Counted from the stretch's first letter, positions 17,867 to 27,416 are shown. The stretch: DNA of 64,000 bases from Achromobacter anxifer (GCF_903652925.1 NZ_CAHLAR010000007.1:186001-250000), one strand, 5' to 3'. The notes: generated from the letters alone by a model not told the origin. A program made the numbers and translations.

Positions 17867-19780
17867 ATGAACACGTGGAAGAAACAGGCGGGCGCGGCGA
17901 TGCTGAGCGTCCTGGCGCTCCTGGCCGGTTGCGGCGGCAGCGACGACGACGATACGCCCGCCCCCAAGCCCCCCGAACCCGGCAAGCCGCTGGAACTGAC
18001 GATCCTGCACATCAACGATCATCACTCCAACCTGGACAGCAAGAAAAAAGACCTGAAACTCAAGACGGCCTCGGGCGGGCGCGTGGCCGTGAACGCCGAC
18101 GTCGGCGGCTTCCCGCGAGTGACGGGCGCGATCAATGCGCTGTCGGCGCAATCCGCCAACGTGCTCAAGCTGCACGCCGGCGACGCCACCACCGGCACGC
18201 TGTACTTCAACCGCGCCGGCGAGCCCGGCGAAGCCGACGCGGCGATGATGAACACCGTCTGCTTCGATGCCATGACGCTGGGCAACCACGAGTTCGACAA
18301 GGGCGACAGCGGCCTGAAGCGCTTCATCGAACTGCTGCACGCGGGAACCTGCCAGACGCCGGTGCTGAGCGCCAACGTCACCTTCGCCGCCGGCTCAGCG
18401 CTGAATCCGTCGCGCGCCCCCGGCATGGTCAAGCCCGCCGTCATCCTCAAGCGCGACGGCCAGGACATCGGCCTGATCGGCCTGACCATCGCCGCCAAGA
18501 CGCAGCAGTCGTCCAGCCCCGACGCCGGCACGCTGTTCTCGGACGAGACCGCCGCGGCGCAAAAACAGATCGACGCACTGCGCGCGCAAGGCGTGAACAA
18601 GATCGTGGTGATGAGCCATATCGGCTACGACTACGACAAGCAGATCATTCAGCAATTGAGCGGCGTGGACGTGGTGGTGGGCGGCGATTCCCACACGCTG
18701 CTGGGGCCCGCCGCCATGGCGGATTACGGCGTGGGCTCGCCCGCCGGCGCCTACCCCACCGTGCTGCAGAATAAGGATGGCAAGCGCGTTTGCCTGGTGC
18801 AGGCCTGGGAGTATTCGCAAGTGGTGGGCGAACTGAAGGTGAGCTTCGACGCCAACGGCGACGTGACTTCCTGCGCCGGCACGCCGCACGTGCTGATGGA
18901 CGGTCCGCTCAAGGTGGCGGGCGCCGCCCCCTCGGCCGCGGACGAAACCGCGATCCTGGCGGACGTGCAGGCCAGCGGCTTCCTGCGCATGCAGGCGCCC
19001 GACGCCCAGGCCGCGGCCGTGCTACAGCCGTTCAAGGCCAAGGTCGACCAGTTCAGCCGCAGCCTGGTCGCCTCGGTGCCGCAGGAACTGTGCTCGCGCC
19101 GCGTGCCCGGCGGCCCCGGCACGCGCGACTACAGCCGTTCCAGCGTCGCCTGCAACACCTTGGGCAGCGTCAGCCTGCGCGGCGGCGACATCCAGCAGCT
19201 GGTGGCCCAGGCCTACCTGGACGTGGCCAACGCCAGCTACGGCGGCGCCGATATCTCGCTGCAAAGCGGCGGCGGCGTGCGCGTGCCCTTGCAGGGCAAC
19301 GTGACCGCGGCCAACGTGATCGAAGTGGTGCCCTTCGGCAATATGCTGTGGCGCCTGGACGTCACCGGCGCCGAGGTCAAGAGCATGCTGGAGGACGGCA
19401 TGCAGGCGGTCTACGGCCCGGGCGGCTCGACCGGCCCGTATCCGTATGCGGGCGGCCTGCGCTGGGACGTGAACGCGGCCCAGGCCCAGGGCAGCCGCGT
19501 GTCCAACATCGAGGTGCGGGACCAGGCCAGCGGCAACTGGCTGCCGCTGGACGCCAGCCGCAGCTACAAGCTGTTCGTGCTGAGCTTCAACGCCACCGGC
19601 GGCGACGGCTACAAGACCCTGGCCAGCGTGCCGGCCTCGCGCCGCCAGGACATCGGGGTGCTGGATGCCGACGTGCTGCAGGCCTACATCGACAAGCAGG
19701 CCAAGGATCCCGTCAGCGGCCTGCCGGTGCTGAACCTGCTGCCCGTCAGCCTGTACAGCACCAAGACGTACAGCGAGTAA
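17867..19780 (+). CDS. Lipoprotein 5'-nucleotidase / metallophosphatase (UshA-like)
   Basis: 637 residues. The N-terminus is a lipoprotein signal with lipobox LLAGC (Cys22), followed by a Gly/Ser/Asp-rich linker. The metallophosphatase domain (about 44-330) shows TILHINDHHSNLD, GNHEFDKGD and VGGDSHTLLG, which supply the two-metal site. The C-terminal 5'-nucleotidase domain (about 385-620) contains SGGGVRVPLQGN and FNATGGDGY for nucleotide recognition. It should release phosphate from nucleotides or cyclic nucleotides at the cell surface or in the periplasm. An AGAGGG ribosome-binding site precedes the ATG. Confidence 0.93.
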   Translation: MNTWKKQAGAAMLSVLALLAGCGGSDDDDTPAPKPPEPGKPLELTILHINDHHSNLDSKKKDLKLKTASGGRVAVNADVGGFPRVTGAINALSAQSANVLKLHAGDATTGTLYFNRAGEPGEADAAMMNTVCFDAMTLGNHEFDKGDSGLKRFIELLHAGTCQTPVLSANVTFAAGSALNPSRAPGMVKPAVILKRDGQDIGLIGLTIAAKTQQSSSPDAGTLFSDETAAAQKQIDALRAQGVNKIVVMSHIGYDYDKQIIQQLSGVDVVVGGDSHTLLGPAAMADYGVGSPAGAYPTVLQNKDGKRVCLVQAWEYSQVVGELKVSFDANGDVTSCAGTPHVLMDGPLKVAGAAPSAADETAILADVQASGFLRMQAPDAQAAAVLQPFKAKVDQFSRSLVASVPQELCSRRVPGGPGTRDYSRSSVACNTLGSVSLRGGDIQQLVAQAYLDVANASYGGADISLQSGGGVRVPLQGNVTAANVIEVVPFGNMLWRLDVTGAEVKSMLEDGMQAVYGPGGSTGPYPYAGGLRWDVNAAQAQGSRVSNIEVRDQASGNWLPLDASRSYKLFVLSFNATGGDGYKTLASVPASRRQDIGVLDADVLQAYIDKQAKDPVSGLPVLNLLPVSLYSTKTYSE

Positions 19781-19789
19781 GGGTCGGGC

Positions 19790-20218
19790 TCAGGCCCTGG
19801 GCTCGCGCAAGCGGCCCAGGGCGCCGAGACCGTCAGCGGCGCGCCTGGCCTGCAGGCGCTGCGCCAGCAGCGGCTGGGCGCGGACCATGAAGGGGCGCCT
19901 GGCCCCCAGGCCCAAGGTCGCCAGCATGCACAGGCGCCTGTCGGCCAGACCGTTGACATGGACCACGTCGAAGCGCCCGTCGCGCAGCAGGGCGCGCAAA
20001 TGGCTCAACGCGCGCAGCCGCTGCAACGGACCGCCCTTGAAATCCAGGGCCAGCGTGCGCACGCCGGGCAAGGCGCCGGCCTGGGCCAGCAGGCGGCTGC
20101 TGGCCGGCGCGGCCACCGTCACCTGCGATTTCTCACAGAGGATGCGCGCCAGCGGCATCACGCTGCCGATATAGCCGGCGTCATCGGCTTGCTGCAAATG
20201 GGTGTACAGAATCTTCAT
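19790..20218 (-). pseudogene. N-terminal remnant of a family 4 glycosyltransferase (LPS-core type)
   Basis: The open frame gives 142 residues. About residues 1-118 look like the N-terminal domain of LPS-core glycosyltransferases (MKILYTHLQQ start, VTVAAPASSRLL, LDFKGG, FDVVHVNG), but such enzymes are about 350-400 residues long. The sequence then degrades, and the last codons run into the hairpin that ends the facing nucleotidase gene. The nucleotide-sugar-binding domain is missing. I read it as a decayed fragment; a short functional protein is unlikely. Confidence 0.65.
19794..19822 (+). terminator. Hairpin after the nucleotidase gene
   Basis: GCCCTGGGC (19794-19802) and GCCCAGGGC (19814-19822) form a perfect 9-bp stem 14 nt after the nucleotidase stop. 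There is no T-run. It overlaps the 3' end of the facing glycosyltransferase remnant. Confidence 0.5.
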
Positions 20219-20545
20219 GGCCTTACATCCGTCCGCGGTTGCTCGGCAGCCGCAGGGAAAGCTTGCGAGGAATCGATTCTAAGCAGGTGGCACGCTGAAA
20301 AAGCGAGCGAACCCGTACAGATGTAACGCTTTGCGGCCCCTGGAAATCCGCCTTCCCCGGCGCTCACGCCGCGCCTGCTGGGCCGCCCCGCCGTCGCCCC
20401 CAAAACCTGCGATTACGTTTTGCCGCAAAGATCGGCCGCCGATTCGCGCGGCAAGCCTGCCCGTCCTTCCGCTACGATGCGCATAGCGCAACACATATCG
20501 CAATATTCCGACTCAAATACTGGACCCTGGATAGGAAGGAATTCG
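20219..20545. other. Non-coding stretch upstream of panB
   Basis: 327 bp between the glycosyltransferase remnant and panB. I see no convincing gene in it. The last 90 bp become less GC-rich and should hold the panB promoter; no single -10/-35 pair stands out. Confidence 0.5.
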
Positions 20546-21391
20546 ATGTCTACGACCGCCACCCTGAACGCCGCCGCGGCCGCCGGCCCCCGCCTGACCG
20601 TGCCGGGCTTTCGCGCCCGCAAGCGCCAGGAGCCTTTGGTGATGCTGACGGCCTATACGGCGCGCATGGCCGAACTGCTGGACCCGCATTGCGACGCCCT
20701 GCTGGTCGGCGACAGCCTGGCGCAAACCATCTACGGCCTGCCTTCCACCGTGCCCGTGACCCTGGACATGATGATTGCGCACGGCGCCGCCGTCGTGCGC
20801 GGCTCGCGGCGCGCGCTGGTGGTCGTCGACATGCCTTTCGGCAGCTACGAGGAAAGCCCCGAGCAGGCCTTCCGCAGCGCCGCGCGCGTCATGAAGGAAA
20901 CCGGGGCCGGCGCGGTCAAGCTGGAAGGAGGCCAGAGCATCGCGCCCACGGTGGCCTATCTGTCGGCCCGCGGGATTCCGGTCATGGGCCACGTGGGACT
21001 GACGCCTCAAGCGGTCAACATCCTGGGCGGCTATGGCGCGCGCGGCCGCGGCGAAGCGGAGTACGCCCGCATCGCCGCCGATGCCGCCGCCGTGGCGGAC
21101 GCCGGCGCCTTCGCGCTGGTGATCGAAGGCGTGGTCGAGCCGCTGGCGGCCTCGATCACCCAGGCCGTTTCCTGCCCGACCATAGGCATAGGCGCGTCCG
21201 CCCAATGCGACGGCCAGGTGCTGGTGGTGGACGACATGCTCGGCATGTTCGAGCGCACCGCGCGCTTCGTGAAGCGCTACGACGACCTGGCCGGCCGCAT
21301 CCAGCAGGCGGCGCAGGCCTATGCCGCCGAGGTCCGGACGCGCCAGTTCCCGGCATCCGCGCACCTGTACGGCGTGCCCGGCGGCGCCTGA
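20546..21391 (+). CDS. panB: 3-methyl-2-oxobutanoate hydroxymethyltransferase
   Basis: 281 residues from the ATG at 20546, which has AGGAAGGA directly upstream; the frame is open earlier but without a ribosome-binding site. It transfers a hydroxymethyl group from methylene-tetrahydrofolate to 2-oxoisovalerate, making ketopantoate for coenzyme A. Family motifs are [13 protein letters not shown] (about 46-58), [13 protein letters not shown] (about 115-127) and MGHVGLTPQ (about 148-156). No panC follows, so the rest of the pantothenate pathway is elsewhere. Confidence 0.96.
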   Translation: MSTTATLNAAAAAGPRLTVPGFRARKRQEPLVMLTAYTARMAELLDPHCDALLVGDSLAQTIYGLPSTVPVTLDMMIAHGAAVVRGSRRALVVVDMPFGSYEESPEQAFRSAARVMKETGAGAVKLEGGQSIAPTVAYLSARGIPVMGHVGLTPQAVNILGGYGARGRGEAEYARIAADAAAVADAGAFALVIEGVVEPLAASITQAVSCPTIGIGASAQCDGQVLVVDDMLGMFERTARFVKRYDDLAGRIQQAAQAYAAEVRTRQFPASAHLYGVPGGA

Positions 21392-21447
21392 TGGCGGCGC
21401 GCATTTCTCGCTAGAATCGTTCCCATGTCTTACTTTGCGCACACCTC

Positions 21448-22557
21448 ATGAGCACGCCTCGCATGGACCCGCCCCAATTGCAGGACGCCATCGCGGACGC
21501 CATCAGCACCGCGACGCGCGGCGCCGGGCGCGTGAACATCCTGATCGCGGGCAAGACCGGCGTGGGCAAGAGCACGCTGATCAATGCCGTGTTCCGGGGC
21601 GACCTGGCCAAGACCGGCGCGGGCAAGCCCGTCACCCAGTCCACCCAGGAATTCACCCGGGCCGGCCATCCGCTCACCATCATCGACACCCGCGGCCTGG
21701 AAGTCGGCGACTACGAGCGCTCGCGCCAGCAGCTGGCGGACCTGATCCAGGAGCGCTCCGCCTCCGACGACCAGGACCGGCATCTGCACGTGGCCTGGCT
21801 CTGCATCCAGGACAGCAGCCATCGCGTCGAGGACGCCGAGATCGAGCTGTGCGACATGCTGTCCAACGCCGGCATCCCGGTCGTGGCGGTGCTGACCAAG
21901 GCGCGCAAGAACAGCCCCTTCGTCGACGAAGCGCGCAAGCTGCTGCCGCGCGCCAAGCAGGTGGTGGCGGTGCGCGCGCTGCCGGAATGGATCGAGGAAC
22001 TGGACGCCGAGTTGCCGCCCATGGGCCTGGACAACCTGATCGAGGCCACCGCCCAGCACATTCCCGAGGCGCAGCAGCGGGCCTATGCCAACGCCCTATC
22101 CACCCGCAACAAGAAGGCCCTGGAAGTAAAAAAAAAGCGGGCTGAGATAGAGGTCAATGTGGCCGCCGGTCTGGCCGCGTCGGCCGCCGCCGCGCCCATT
22201 CCGTTCTCGGACGCCTTTGCGCTGGTGCCCATCCAGGTCGGCATGATCGCCAAGATCGGCATCACCTTCGGCATGGAACTGGACACCGCCGCCATCACCA
22301 CGCTGGTCACCTCCACGCTGGGTGCGTCCGCCGCCACCTTGATCGGCCGTTCGGTCGTCTCGGGCCTGCTGAAGTTCATCCCCGGCGCGGGCAGCGCGGT
22401 GGGCGGCACCATCGCCGCCACCACCGCCGGCACCATCACCAAGCTGCTGGGCAACGCCTATGTGGCCGTGCTGTACGACTTCTGCCTGAAGAATCCCGGC
22501 AAGGACATCGACACCGCCATGATCGCCAAGGCTCTGAAGCAGCGCGTCAGCTTCTGA
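21448..22557 (+). CDS. GTPase with C-terminal DUF697-like membrane domain
   Basis: 369 residues. The N-terminal G domain (about 25-215) has a perfect P-loop, AGKTGVGKST (about 34-43), a DTRG G3 motif, and TKAR where the usual base-specifying TKxD would be, so guanine selectivity may be altered. The C-terminal part (about 235-345) has Ala/Gly-rich hydrophobic stretches like DUF697/YcjF proteins, which associate with membranes. The function is unknown. The start overlaps the stop of an eight-codon frame (21425-21451) in an ATGA, behind a TAGAAT -10-like box at 21412-21417, so it may be translated by coupling from a leaderless mini-frame. Confidence 0.85.
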   Translation: MSTPRMDPPQLQDAIADAISTATRGAGRVNILIAGKTGVGKSTLINAVFRGDLAKTGAGKPVTQSTQEFTRAGHPLTIIDTRGLEVGDYERSRQQLADLIQERSASDDQDRHLHVAWLCIQDSSHRVEDAEIELCDMLSNAGIPVVAVLTKARKNSPFVDEARKLLPRAKQVVAVRALPEWIEELDAELPPMGLDNLIEATAQHIPEAQQRAYANALSTRNKKALEVKKKRAEIEVNVAAGLAASAAAAPIPFSDAFALVPIQVGMIAKIGITFGMELDTAAITTLVTSTLGASAATLIGRSVVSGLLKFIPGAGSAVGGTIAATTAGTITKLLGNAYVAVLYDFCLKNPGKDIDTAMIAKALKQRVSF

Positions 22558-22567
22558 GACGCCGCAT

Positions 22568-22607
22568 CCGCACTGGTGCTTGCGCACTAGTGCGGCGAGG
22601 CCTCTTT
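22568..22607 (+). terminator. Intrinsic terminator after the GTPase gene
   Basis: A 12-bp stem with one G-U pair and a TTGC loop (22568-22595) begins 11 nt after the stop. It is followed by CGAGGCCTCTTTTGT with a TTTT run at 22604-22607. Confidence 0.6.
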
Positions 22608-22776
22608 TGTGCGCCAGCGCGGACCGCCACTTGCGAACCGCAACGCGCTCACGGCGCCAGATCTATACTTTTCAAACCGCCCCCGCCGCTGCGACGCGCC
22701 AGCGGCCCGGACGTCCGCCGCCGCGCGCCGGATGTTCTTGCGCAGGCCCAGGCGGCCTGCGCGCAGGGAGACTCTC

Positions 22777-22989
22777 ATGACTCGCAAATACATCGATTGC
22801 CGCGAGTACCCCAGTGAAATGAATTGCTCGGTGGCCTTGGCCGCGGATTCCGAAAAGGAACTGCTGGAAGCGGCCGTGCAGCACGCCACCACGGTCCACA
22901 AGCACACGGACAGTCCCGAGCTGCGCTCGCAGCTGAAGTCGCTGTTCCACGACGGCACGCCGCCGATGGAGACCCCGCGCCGCGCCTGA
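22777..22989 (+). CDS. Small DUF1059 family protein
   Basis: 70 residues from the ATG at 22777 with GGGAG 7 nt upstream. The sequence MTRKYIDCREYPSEMNC at the start and the AADSEKELLEAAVQHA helix match DUF1059, a family of roughly 55-70 residue proteins with two conserved N-terminal cysteines (Cys8 and Cys17 here) and a central helix. The function is unknown; a metal- or redox-linked role is possible because of the cysteines. It has its own terminator-bounded space between the GTPase gene and the convergent cyclodeaminase gene. Confidence 0.85.
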   Translation: MTRKYIDCREYPSEMNCSVALAADSEKELLEAAVQHATTVHKHTDSPELRSQLKSLFHDGTPPMETPRRA

Positions 22990-23073
22990 CCGCGCGGCCG
23001 CCATCGCATCAACGCCGGCGCGTCCCCGCGCCGGCAGCCGGGCCGCGCCATGAAGACGCAGCCATCGCCGGCA

Positions 23074-24114
23074 CTAGGCCCGGGCGTGCGCGGGCTGCGC
23101 CGCGCGCACCACGTCGAACAGGTTCTTCGGATCCGGCAGTTGCGGCGCCACCTCGATGCGGGCGCCGATGCCGTGGCGTGCGGCGGCGTCGCGCAGCCAG
23201 CGCAGCGCCGAGAAGTCCTCCAGCGCAAAACCGACCGAGTCGAAGATGGTCACTTCCGCCGCGCTCTTGCGGCCGGCGCTCTGGCCGGTCAGCACCCGCC
23301 ACAGTTCCGTCACCGCGAAGTCCGCCGGCATCTGCTGCAGGTCGCCTTCGATGCGCGTCTGCGGCTCGTATTCCACGAACACCGGTCCCGCGCGCAGCAC
23401 GTCGGCGTGCAGTTCCGTCTTGCCCGGGCAGTCGCCGCCCACGGCGTTGATGTGCATGCCCGGCTCGACCATGTCCGCGGTCAGGATCGTGGCGTAGGCC
23501 TTGTCCGCCGTCACGGTGGTGACGATGTCCGTGCCCTTGGCCGCCTCTGCCGCACTATCGAAGCGCACCACGCGCAAGCCGGGCACTGAAGCCAGGTTGC
23601 TTTCAAGCTTGCGGGTGGCGCCTGCGTCCACGTCATAAACGTGCAGCGTGTCGATGCCGAGGATGTAATGGAAGGCCAGCGCCTGGAATTCGCTTTGCGC
23701 GCCGTTGCCGATCAGCGCCATCTTGCGCGAATCCGGCCGCGCCAGCGCGCGCGCCGCCAAGGCGGAGGTCGCCGCGGTGCGCAGGGCAGTGGTCAGCGTC
23801 AGTTCGCTGATCAGCAGCGGCTCGCCGGTGCCGACCTGCGCCAGCGCGCCGAAGGCCATCACGGTGGACAGTCCGGCCAACGGATTGCCCGGATGGCCGT
23901 TGACGTATTTGAAGGTGTAGTAATCGCTGTCGGCGGTGGGCATCAATTCGATCACGCCGGTCGCGGAATGGCTGGCTACCCGCGCGCTCTTGTCGAATTC
24001 CTGCCATCGAAGAAAGTCCGACAGCAGATAGTCCAGCATGCCGGCAAAGACCTGTTGCGGGCCTTGCAGGGCCACGATCTTCGCCACCTCGGAAGTTGAA
24101 AGCAAGGTCGTCAA
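23074..24114 (-). CDS. ocd: Ornithine cyclodeaminase / mu-crystallin family enzyme
   Basis: 346 residues, close to characterised ornithine cyclodeaminases, which turn L-ornithine into L-proline and ammonia with bound NAD. Substrate-loop and active-site features are EFDKSARVASHSATGVIELMP near residue 45 and the NAD fold start MALIGNGAQSEFQALAF (about 131-147); VGGDCPGKTE (about 227) supplies the catalytic Asp region. It is divergent from an Lrp/AsnC gene 124 bp away, the usual arrangement for an amino-acid-responsive catabolic gene. Confidence 0.92.
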   Translation of the reverse strand: MTTLLSTSEVAKIVALQGPQQVFAGMLDYLLSDFLRWQEFDKSARVASHSATGVIELMPTADSDYYTFKYVNGHPGNPLAGLSTVMAFGALAQVGTGEPLLISELTLTTALRTAATSALAARALARPDSRKMALIGNGAQSEFQALAFHYILGIDTLHVYDVDAGATRKLESNLASVPGLRVVRFDSAAEAAKGTDIVTTVTADKAYATILTADMVEPGMHINAVGGDCPGKTELHADVLRAGPVFVEYEPQTRIEGDLQQMPADFAVTELWRVLTGQSAGRKSAAEVTIFDSVGFALEDFSALRWLRDAAARHGIGARIEVAPQLPDPKNLFDVVRAAQPAHARA

Positions 24115-24133
24115 TTTGTTCTCCCCTAGTTAT

Positions 24134-24215
24134 GGAACAGAAATTCTGGGGGATGGGCAAACCAATTAATAGTGACAACAATCCACACAAAACGCTAAGA
24201 TTCTGCCATTCTGCC
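24134..24215. promoter_or_regulatory. Intergenic repeats, candidate Lrp/AsnC sites
   Basis: The 124-bp space between ocd and the Lrp gene is AT-rich. It holds the dyad CAGAA-A-TTCTG (24138-24148) and two tandem copies of ATTCTGCC (24200-24207 and 24208-24215). The shared TTCTG unit suggests a multi-site operator, as expected for an Lrp-family octamer. Confidence 0.4.
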
Positions 24216-24238
24216 AGCGAAAAATAGCACTTCTAACA

Positions 24239-24664
24239 ATGGACACGCTAGATCAGAACCTGCTGGGCCTGCTGCGCGCCGACGCCCGCATGTCCGTCGC
24301 CACCCTGGCGAAAAAACTCGACGTCTCCCGCGGCACCATCGACAACCGCATCCGGAAACTGGAAGAACGGGGCATCATCCGGGGCTACACCGTGCGGCTG
24401 CGCCCGGAGGTCGAAACCGAGGACATCGTCGCCTGGATGAGCATCGCCGTCGAAGGCCATGAAACCCGCAAGATCGTGAGCCTGCTGATGGGCGAACCCA
24501 GCGTGGCGGGCCTGCACGACACCAACGGCCGCTGGGACCTGCTGGCCGAACTGCGCGTGCCCACCATCGACCAGCTGTCCGAAGTGCTGGACCGCCTGCG
24601 CACGCTCAAGGGCATTTCCGCCACGGAAACCAGCATCCATCTCAAGACCTTCAAGGCGCTCTGA
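24239..24664 (+). CDS. Lrp/AsnC-family transcriptional regulator
   Basis: 141 residues. The N-terminal helix-turn-helix is plain (MDTLDQNLLGLLRADARMSV, then LAKKLDVSRGTIDNRIRKLE), followed by the RAM domain (about 65-140) that binds an amino acid and drives oligomerisation. No ribosome-binding site precedes the ATG. It is divergent from ocd and very likely controls that gene in response to ornithine or arginine; the hydantoinase gene downstream is separated by 266 bp. Confidence 0.92.
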   Translation: MDTLDQNLLGLLRADARMSVATLAKKLDVSRGTIDNRIRKLEERGIIRGYTVRLRPEVETEDIVAWMSIAVEGHETRKIVSLLMGEPSVAGLHDTNGRWDLLAELRVPTIDQLSEVLDRLRTLKGISATETSIHLKTFKAL

Positions 24665-24930
24665 GCTCGGATTGCCCCGGGGAAACCCGATATAAAACTT
24701 TGCATAGCCTCCATGATCCAGCGTTATGCATGGTGCGCGGGCAGCCTCTCCCTGTCCGTTAAATAGCCCGCCGAATCATGGTCTTAGCGTAAATCCCCGC
24801 GCGCCGTTCGCGGCGGCGCGCGGGCCTGCCGCGTGGTTTCCGATTTCCCGGTACGCATGCATGCTTGCGTCTTCCGCCGGGCGCGCCGCCGCGCGCGCCG
24901 CGGCATGCCCTTCCCCGCGCTCGGATTCCC

Positions 24931-26400
24931 ATGACAGACTTCGATCTGACCCTGCACAACGGCCGCATCGTGACGGCCGACGCCGACTTCATCGGCGATA
25001 TCGGCATTGTGGACGGCGTCATCGCCGCGATGTCGACATCGTTGCCAGCAGGCCGCCGCGCCATCGACGCAAGCGGCAAACTGGTCATGCCTGGCGGCAT
25101 CGACAGCCACTGCCACGTAGAACAACTTTCCAGCATGGGCGTGCTGTGCGCCGACGATTGGCACAGCGCCTCCGTTTCCGCGGCCCATGGCGGCAATACC
25201 ACCATCGTGCCGTTCGCCGCGCAGCATCGCGGCCAATCGTTGCGCCAGGTGGCGGATGCCTATGCCGCCTCGGCCGCCGAAAAATCGGTGATCGATTACA
25301 GCTACCACCTGATCATCTCCGACCCCACGCCCGAAACGCTGAACCGCGACCTGCCCGAGCTGATCCGCGCGGGCATCACGTCGTTCAAGGTCTTCATGAC
25401 CTACGACAAACTCAAGCTGGACGACAAACAACTGCTGGACGTGTTCGCCATCGCGGCGCGCGAAGGCGCGCTGCCGATGGTCCACGCCGAAAACAACGAC
25501 GTCATCAGCTGGATTGCGCGCCACCTGCTAGCGGCCGGACACACGGCGCCGAAATACCACGCCGTCAGTCATGACCCCATTGCGGAGACCGAAGCGACAC
25601 AACGCGCCATCAAGCTCGCCGCAGTACTGGAAGTGCCGGTCCTGATCGTGCATGTGTCGACCCAGGGCGGCGCACAGGCGATCCACGCGGCGCAAACGCT
25701 GGGCGCGCCCGTCTATGGCGAAACCTGCCCCCATTACCTGCTGCTGACCGCCGAAGACATCGACATCCCCGGCGTCGAAGGCGCCAAGTTCTGCTGCAGC
25801 CCGCCGCCGCGCGACCCGGTATCGCAGCAAGCGCTGTGGCAGAGCCTGGATAGCGGCACGCTGGCGCTGTTGTCTTCAGACCATGCGCCGTACCGCTATG
25901 ACGAATCCGGCAAGCTGCCCGCCGGCGACGCCACCACGTTCAAGCAGATCGCCAACGGCCTGCCAGGGCTGGAAGTGCGCATGCCGCTGCTGTTCTCGGA
26001 AGGCGTGCGCAGCGGCCGCCTCAGCCTGCAGCAGTTCGTGGCGCTGACCTCGACCAACCACGCCCGCATGTACGGCCTGTACCCGCGCAAAGGCACGCTT
26101 TCTGTGGGCGCCGACGCCGACATCGCGATCTGGGATCCGGAGAAGACCGTGACGGTGAGCGCCGCCGGCCTGCACGACGCCGTGGGCTACACGCCTTACG
26201 AGGGCCGCCAGGTCACTGGCTGGCCCGTCACGGTGATCAGCCGCGGCGCCGTCATCATCGACGAAGGCCGGCTGAACGCCGAGCGCGGCCGGGGTCAATT
26301 CATCGCCCGCGGCCTGCCCGCCCCGCTGCAGAAAACGCGCGAGATCAGTCCGCGCGCCGCCCTGCTGCGCAAGATTTTTCCGACCGTGATCGAGCCGTAG
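24931..26400 (+). CDS. Dihydropyrimidinase / hydantoinase
   Basis: 489 residues from the ATG at 24931. It is a cyclic amidohydrolase that opens dihydropyrimidine or 5-substituted hydantoin rings to N-carbamoyl amino acids. Metal ligands are in PGGIDSHCHVEQ (about 52-63). The Lys expected to be carboxylated is in TSFKVFMTYD (about 150-159). Later His residues lie in VLIVHVSTQGG and the terminal Asp in SSDHAPY. It is followed 56 nt later by a carbamoylase, which completes hydantoin to amino-acid conversion. The ribosome-binding site is poor. Confidence 0.92.
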   Translation: MTDFDLTLHNGRIVTADADFIGDIGIVDGVIAAMSTSLPAGRRAIDASGKLVMPGGIDSHCHVEQLSSMGVLCADDWHSASVSAAHGGNTTIVPFAAQHRGQSLRQVADAYAASAAEKSVIDYSYHLIISDPTPETLNRDLPELIRAGITSFKVFMTYDKLKLDDKQLLDVFAIAAREGALPMVHAENNDVISWIARHLLAAGHTAPKYHAVSHDPIAETEATQRAIKLAAVLEVPVLIVHVSTQGGAQAIHAAQTLGAPVYGETCPHYLLLTAEDIDIPGVEGAKFCCSPPPRDPVSQQALWQSLDSGTLALLSSDHAPYRYDESGKLPAGDATTFKQIANGLPGLEVRMPLLFSEGVRSGRLSLQQFVALTSTNHARMYGLYPRKGTLSVGADADIAIWDPEKTVTVSAAGLHDAVGYTPYEGRQVTGWPVTVISRGAVIIDEGRLNAERGRGQFIARGLPAPLQKTREISPRAALLRKIFPTVIEP

Positions 26401-26456
26401 ACCACGGCGCAGGGCACGCAATCCACAACGATAAGCAACACCTGGAGATTTACATC

Positions 26457-27416
26457 GTGAGCAACGCAACCCCCGCCCGCAAGATGGGCCTGGCGGTCGC
26501 CCAGATGGGCGCAGTCAACCTTGCCGATTCCCGCGCGGCGGTAGTCCGCCGCCTGGTCGAAATGATGCGAGAAGCCGCAGCCCGCAAGGCGGAGTTCGTC
26601 GTCTTCCCCGAACTGGCGCTGACCACGTTCTTCCCGCGCTACTGGATGGACGATGCCGAGGCCGTCGAGCGGTACTTCGAGAAGAGCATGCCCAACGCCG
26701 ACGTGCAGCCGCTGTTCGACACCGCGCGCGAACTCGGCATCGGCTTTTACCTCGGCTATGCCGAGCTGACGCCCGAGGGCCGCCAGTTCAACACCGCCAT
26801 CCTGGTGGACCGCGGCGCCCGGATCATCGGCAAGTACCGCAAGATCCACCTGCCGGGCCACTCCGACCACAAGATCGGCGCGCCGTTCCAGCACCTGGAA
26901 AAGAAGTTCTTCGAAGTCGGCGACCTGGGTTTCGGCGTCTGGGAAACCAATGACGTGAAAATCGGCATGTGCCTGTGCAACGACCGCCGCTGGCCCGAAA
27001 CCTATCGCGTCATGTCGCTGCAAAGCGCCGAGCTCATCGTGCTGGGCTACAACACGCCATCGCTGAACATCCATTGGAACGAACCCGCGCACCTGCGCAC
27101 CACCACGCATGAGATCGTGCTGCAGGCCAGCGCCTACCAGAACGCGGTCTGGGTCGGCGCCGCCGCCAAGTGCGGCCATGAAGACGGTCACCACATGATA
27201 GGCAGCTCCATGATCGTGGCGCCGTCCGGCGAGATCGTCGCGCGTTCCAGCGGCGAAGAAGATGAAGTGATCACGGCAAACATCGATCTGGCGATGGGCC
27301 AGACCTTCCGCGATCACGTCTTCAACTTCGCCAAGCATCGCAGCCCGCATCACTACCGGCTGATCATCGAACGCACGGGCGCCGGCGACCCGCTGCCGGT
27401 GCCGGAAGTGGTCTAG
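26457..27416 (+). CDS. N-carbamoyl-D-amino-acid hydrolase
   Basis: 319 residues with a GTG start and GGAG about 9 nt upstream. It belongs to the nitrilase superfamily and closely follows the D-carbamoylase pattern: catalytic Glu52 (VVFPELALT), Lys129 (YRKIHLPG) and Cys174 within CNDRRWPE, the last motif being characteristic of D-carbamoylases. It should release the free D-amino acid, CO2 and ammonia from the product of the upstream hydantoinase. Its stop codon shares a CTAG with the stop of the facing LysR gene. Confidence 0.92.
   Translation: MSNATPARKMGLAVAQMGAVNLADSRAAVVRRLVEMMREAAARKAEFVVFPELALTTFFPRYWMDDAEAVERYFEKSMPNADVQPLFDTARELGIGFYLGYAELTPEGRQFNTAILVDRGARIIGKYRKIHLPGHSDHKIGAPFQHLEKKFFEVGDLGFGVWETNDVKIGMCLCNDRRWPETYRVMSLQSAELIVLGYNTPSLNIHWNEPAHLRTTTHEIVLQASAYQNAVWVGAAAKCGHEDGHHMIGSSMIVAPSGEIVARSSGEEDEVITANIDLAMGQTFRDHVFNFAKHRSPHHYRLIIERTGAGDPLPVPEVV

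Noticed and set aside
24134-24148. GGAACAGAAATTCTG also occurs at 54182-54196
   Set aside because: A shared 15-mer is expected a few times by chance in a window this size, the identity does not extend on either side, and the second copy lies before a gene remnant.
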